Shown here: positions 5,509 to 8,187 of the stretch, piece after piece
How positions within the stretch are numbered: the first letter of the stretch is position 1
How the letters are laid out: every line of letters starts with the position of its first letter
The notes under the pieces: generated by a model
Databases searched by the model: none
What the model was told of the DNA's origin: nothing
Seen by the model: only the letters and a program-made list of their open reading frames with translations
Position numbers and translations under genes: made by a program
Assembly: GCA_009786045.1 (NCBI GenBank)
Contig: WQTY01000084.1
Location: forward strand, 1 to 8,187
Reading direction: 5' to 3'
From: Pseudomonadota bacterium
GTDB taxonomy: Bacteria; Myxococcota_A; Bradymonadia; UBA4248
DNA length: 8,187 nt

Positions 5509-8101
5509 TGTGATTTTGGGCGTGCTCTCGGAGCTCCGATCAGAGCTTTCGTCTCAAGAAGCCACTTTCGGGTCAGCCAGCGATTATGTCGTTCTGTGCC
5601 AGACTTTTGACAGACTTGTACTGGGCTACCGCGAAGGCAGGCTGGATGCTTCATCTGTCCAGCTTGGCATTGAAGAAATACGCGAGCACCTCAGGGCCTC
5701 TGCCAGGCAGACACTTCGCCCTGCCCACAGGGAAAGCCTGCGCGAACGCACCCTGAACCGGCAGCATGCCGCTCTGGCAGAGCGTTTTCTGTCGCAGCCG
5801 CGCGGCACCTGGGACTCACGCCACGTGGAGATTGTCCAGCACGCGATTGCTTCGCTCGCAAAGAGCGGCGACACGGATGGAAGTGCCCGTATGGCTCGCG
5901 ATTTTCAATCTCGCATGTCTGCCGGTGTCTGGACGAACGCGCTCGAAATCGCCGAGTCCGTGTCGGAGATCGCCGCACAGCGTGAGACTCTGCAATCCTC
6001 GATCGAGTCCTGGCTCGCCTCACACGAGGCTTCCCAGAGCCTGCACCCGGCTTCTCTGACGGACGCGGACAGAACCCTGGCTCAGGATGAGCGCCAGTCG
6101 ATCATTTCAGCAGCCCTCTCTGCCGCAGATGTCGCAGCGCTGCGCGCCAAAGTCCAACGCCCCGGACTCGAACACCACAAGCTCATGCTCTCCCGCGACA
6201 TGCTCGAACAGGCAGAGCAGGACATGCAGCGCCGACAGATGGCCCTGCGCCAGCTAAAGACAGAAAACGCCGCGCGCGAACGTATAGACGCAACCGTTTC
6301 CGCAGTTCATCAGGCAAGTCAGAGCCTCCTGAAACAGGAATACGATCGCCTCGCCCAAATTCAACGCCAGGCCATTGCTGCCTTCGTCGGTGAGCAGGGT
6401 ACAGGATCGGACGCCGACCAGCAGCGCGCCCAAATCGTGGATGCCCTGGGGCGCGTCGGCCGCAACACCGACAACGAAAGCACCGGGGATCTGTCTGCCA
6501 AAATCGATGCCATCAAGTCCGCTTTGTCACATGCCAAAACCTCCTCTCAGCACAAGACGGTATTATCGGCACTTGATGAAGCAGCCCAGCGTGTGCAGAT
6601 GCTTGATGCGCTTGTTAACTTCTCAGCCGATACCCCCCAAGCTGGCGGCGTTGGCTTGGGCAACGACCAAATCCTGCTCGAAGCCCGCCTGATGTATGAC
6701 CAGCAAAGGATGCGCTTCGAGCAGCATCTGTGGCAAGGCCAGCAGGCTGCTTCACTTTTGAAGGCACTCGATTATCAGGTCGCCTCCCCCGAGTTCGATA
6801 CCGTCAGCCCACGCACGCGTCCCACATCGCAGGATTCGCTGCTGCACGGGCATGCCGATAAATCTCTCCACGAGGCACAGGCTGCACTCACACGCGTCCG
6901 GCAGCTGGCCCAGAGCACCCTTGCCGGAGACATGGGGGTCTATGCGCCTTTTGCGGGAAGTGAACACGCTGTGACCACGCCCGGCGCCCTCCGTATCGCC
7001 AGCGCTGCCACCCCAATGCCAACCGCCATTCCGACGCTTCAATCCTCTGGCGCAAAACGCTCCAACCGCGTCCTGCGAGACATCCCCCAGCTGGCTTTCA
7101 TGCCTTCCGTCCGAAGCGAAATGGGCTTTTACACACCCCGATTCAAAATGGACGACCTTTCTCAGCAGCCGCTCTTTAAACGCGTCAAGTTTGACCGCCA
7201 CAACGAGGAAGCCGCCGACATGCTGCCAGCGCTTTATCGGGCGGCCGGCCTGAAGATGAAACAAGACGACAAGCCCCTGCGAAAGTCCCGCCGCGATATC
7301 AATCTTCAGTCCGTCAACCTGGAGATCATGAGCATCATTGAGAACCAGTTCGACCCGTCCATGACGAGCCGTGCAACAGACAAAATCGCAGGCGCCGCAC
7401 TCGATTCTGCTCAGCGCATCACCCCGCTGAACAACTCGCATGCCCGCGTGGCCGCCGTCGCTTCCGACTGGATCGAAGCCAAGCACGACATCAGCCGTGG
7501 CGCTGCCGATACTCGCTCGCTTGCCAAGACAGGGCGAATGAACTCCGAACAAATGGCCGCAGCATTGCGAAGCGAGGGACAGTCTTTACCGCAAAGCGTT
7601 CAGGACAAGTTGCAGCCATTCCTGGGCTTCGACCTCTCGACCATCAAAATTTACACCGGTTCGGTGGCCGAAATGGCATCCGAGGCAATGGGCGCGCAAG
7701 CGTTCACATTGGGCAAGAGCGTATTTTTCGGCGAGAAAAAACTCGACTTCCATTCACCCGAGGGCCTGGGCCTTCTGGCACACGAGTTGCTGCATACCGC
7801 ACACTTCGGAGCAGGCGACTCGGTCGACACAAAGGAGCAGGCCGCCGAGGCACTCGAAGCGAGGGTACGAAATGCCTTTGGCGCCACCGACACCAAACTC
7901 GCACTCGAAGGGTCGACAGACAAAAAGCAAAGCGGCGAAATCGATCAGCGCTCAAGTCTAACCGGAATGCTGCCAGCAAATAGCGTTGGCGCACGTCCAG
8001 CCATTTCTGCCACGATGATATTCGATGAAGTCGCAGAGATGGTGTTGGATATGATGCAGGAAGACATGCTCAGATACAAACAGAGCTGCGGCGACGACTA
8101 A
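5477..8101 (+). CDS. DUF4157 (eCIS-associated, HExxH metalloprotease-like) domain protein with long helical N terminus
   Basis: The protein has 874 residues counted from the ATG at 5477. An in-frame TGA at 5468 rules out earlier starts. An ATG at 5489 (four residues later), preceded by GGGGA at 5-base spacing, is an equally plausible start. Residues 1 to about 440 are predominantly helical, with a coiled-coil-like stretch at about 235-310 (AEQDMQRRQMALRQLKTENA). Residues about 497-535 form a Pro/Thr/Ala-rich linker. Residues about 704-777 are a clear DUF4157 domain: SLPQSVQDKL, FGEKKLDFHSPEG and LGLLAHELLHTAH match the usual GxxLP, FGxxxF and LLAHELxH landmarks. HELLH is at 769-773; the downstream KEQAAEALEA segment (about 786-795) could supply a third zinc ligand, as in gluzincins. 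DUF4157 is known to be linked to contractile injection systems and large toxins. The absence of a signal peptide fits a cytoplasmically loaded cargo or particle-associated protein. Proteolytic activity is unproven. Confidence 0.85.
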   Translation: MGKIMLGRRDDVILGVLSELRSELSSQEATFGSASDYVVLCQTFDRLVLGYREGRLDASSVQLGIEEIREHLRASARQTLRPAHRESLRERTLNRQHAALAERFLSQPRGTWDSRHVEIVQHAIASLAKSGDTDGSARMARDFQSRMSAGVWTNALEIAESVSEIAAQRETLQSSIESWLASHEASQSLHPASLTDADRTLAQDERQSIISAALSAADVAALRAKVQRPGLEHHKLMLSRDMLEQAEQDMQRRQMALRQLKTENAARERIDATVSAVHQASQSLLKQEYDRLAQIQRQAIAAFVGEQGTGSDADQQRAQIVDALGRVGRNTDNESTGDLSAKIDAIKSALSHAKTSSQHKTVLSALDEAAQRVQMLDALVNFSADTPQAGGVGLGNDQILLEARLMYDQQRMRFEQHLWQGQQAASLLKALDYQVASPEFDTVSPRTRPTSQDSLLHGHADKSLHEAQAALTRVRQLAQSTLAGDMGVYAPFAGSEHAVTTPGALRIASAATPMPTAIPTLQSSGAKRSNRVLRDIPQLAFMPSVRSEMGFYTPRFKMDDLSQQPLFKRVKFDRHNEEAADMLPALYRAAGLKMKQDDKPLRKSRRDINLQSVNLEIMSIIENQFDPSMTSRATDKIAGAALDSAQRITPLNNSHARVAAVASDWIEAKHDISRGAADTRSLAKTGRMNSEQMAAALRSEGQSLPQSVQDKLQPFLGFDLSTIKIYTGSVAEMASEAMGAQAFTLGKSVFFGEKKLDFHSPEGLGLLAHELLHTAHFGAGDSVDTKEQAAEALEARVRNAFGATDTKLALEGSTDKKQSGEIDQRSSLTGMLPANSVGARPAISATMIFDEVAEMVLDMMQEDMLRYKQSCGDD

Positions 8102-8112
8102 AGCCATTTGGG

Positions 8113-8148
8113 CCGCCCGCTATTGCCCCGCGGGCAATACGCGGGCGG
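8113..8148 (+). terminator. Strong hairpin after gene 3, probable terminator or REP-like element
   Basis: Twelve bases after the TAA stop, CCGCCCGCTATTGCCC (8113-8128) pairs with GGGCAATA (8132-8139) and GCGGGCGG (8141-8148). This gives 16 base pairs with one bulged C (8140) and a 3-base loop. The stem is very stable and well placed to end the transcript, but no T tract follows. It may block 3' exonuclease or work with Rho, or it may be part of an intergenic repeat that continues into the palindrome further downstream. Confidence 0.45.
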
Positions 8149-8169
8149 GCGCGGCTATCGACCTGTAGG

Positions 8170-8187
8170 GGCGGTTCGCGAACCGCC
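8170..8187. repeat. 18-base perfect palindrome at the window end
   Basis: GGCGGTTCGCGAACCGCC is identical to its own reverse complement over all 18 bases. The window stops at its last base, so the true symmetric element may be longer (it is preceded by further G residues at 8168-8169). Short GC-rich palindromes preceded by TGTAGGGG-like sequence are a familiar form of dispersed intergenic repeat in bacterial genomes. Copy number cannot be judged from one occurrence. Confidence 0.55.

Noticed and set aside
6752..7552. Minus-strand reading frame of 266 codons inside gene 3
   Set aside because: It is long, but antisense to the helical region before DUF4157. The Gly/Val/His-rich product has no recognisable domain and no supported start.
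1..8187. CRISPR array, tRNA, rRNA or insertion sequence
   Set aside because: No regularly spaced direct repeats, no cloverleaf or rRNA-like conserved segments, and no transposase reading frame were found on either strand.

Overview
The window carries three protein-coding genes, all on the + strand, filling about 419-8101. Intergenic DNA rich in palindromes lies on both sides. Base composition is moderately GC-rich. Gene 1 pairs an acidic disordered cytoplasmic tail and a single membrane span with a large beta-propeller, a PEGA-like domain and an AgmX/PglI (TonB-C-like) carboxy terminus. Gene 2 has a TolB-N-like domain followed by TPR-like helices. Both architectures are typical of Myxococcota and related former Deltaproteobacteria, so such a lineage is the best guess. 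It is an inference from architecture, not a phylogenetic placement.

Layout. Positions 1-248 have no convincing gene but hold several hairpins. A consensus TATAAT box at 272-277 begins the transcription unit. Gene 1 (419-4201) encodes a predicted inner-membrane protein of 1260 residues with a large periplasmic portion. Gene 2 (4214-5203) follows after 12 bases and encodes a 329-residue cytosolic protein; the two are almost certainly co-transcribed. A 273-base gap (5204-5476) carries a sigma-54-like promoter candidate, a short upstream reading frame with a good ribosome binding site, and a weak minus-strand reading frame. Gene 3 (5477-8101) encodes an 874-residue, mostly helical protein whose C-terminal part is a clear DUF4157 domain with an HELLH zinc-protease-type motif. 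A strong hairpin follows its stop, and the window ends in an 18-base perfect palindrome.

How the genes may work together. DUF4157 proteins are known for their association with extracellular contractile injection systems (eCIS) and with large secreted or polymorphic toxins. Gene 3 lacks a signal peptide and membrane span, as expected for a protein loaded into such a particle in the cytoplasm. No sheath, tube, baseplate or ATPase gene of an eCIS lies in this window, so the link is indirect. Gene 1 could be a membrane-spanning sensor or scaffold reaching into the periplasm, with gene 2 as its cytosolic partner. That functional coupling is a hypothesis based only on adjacency and domain content.
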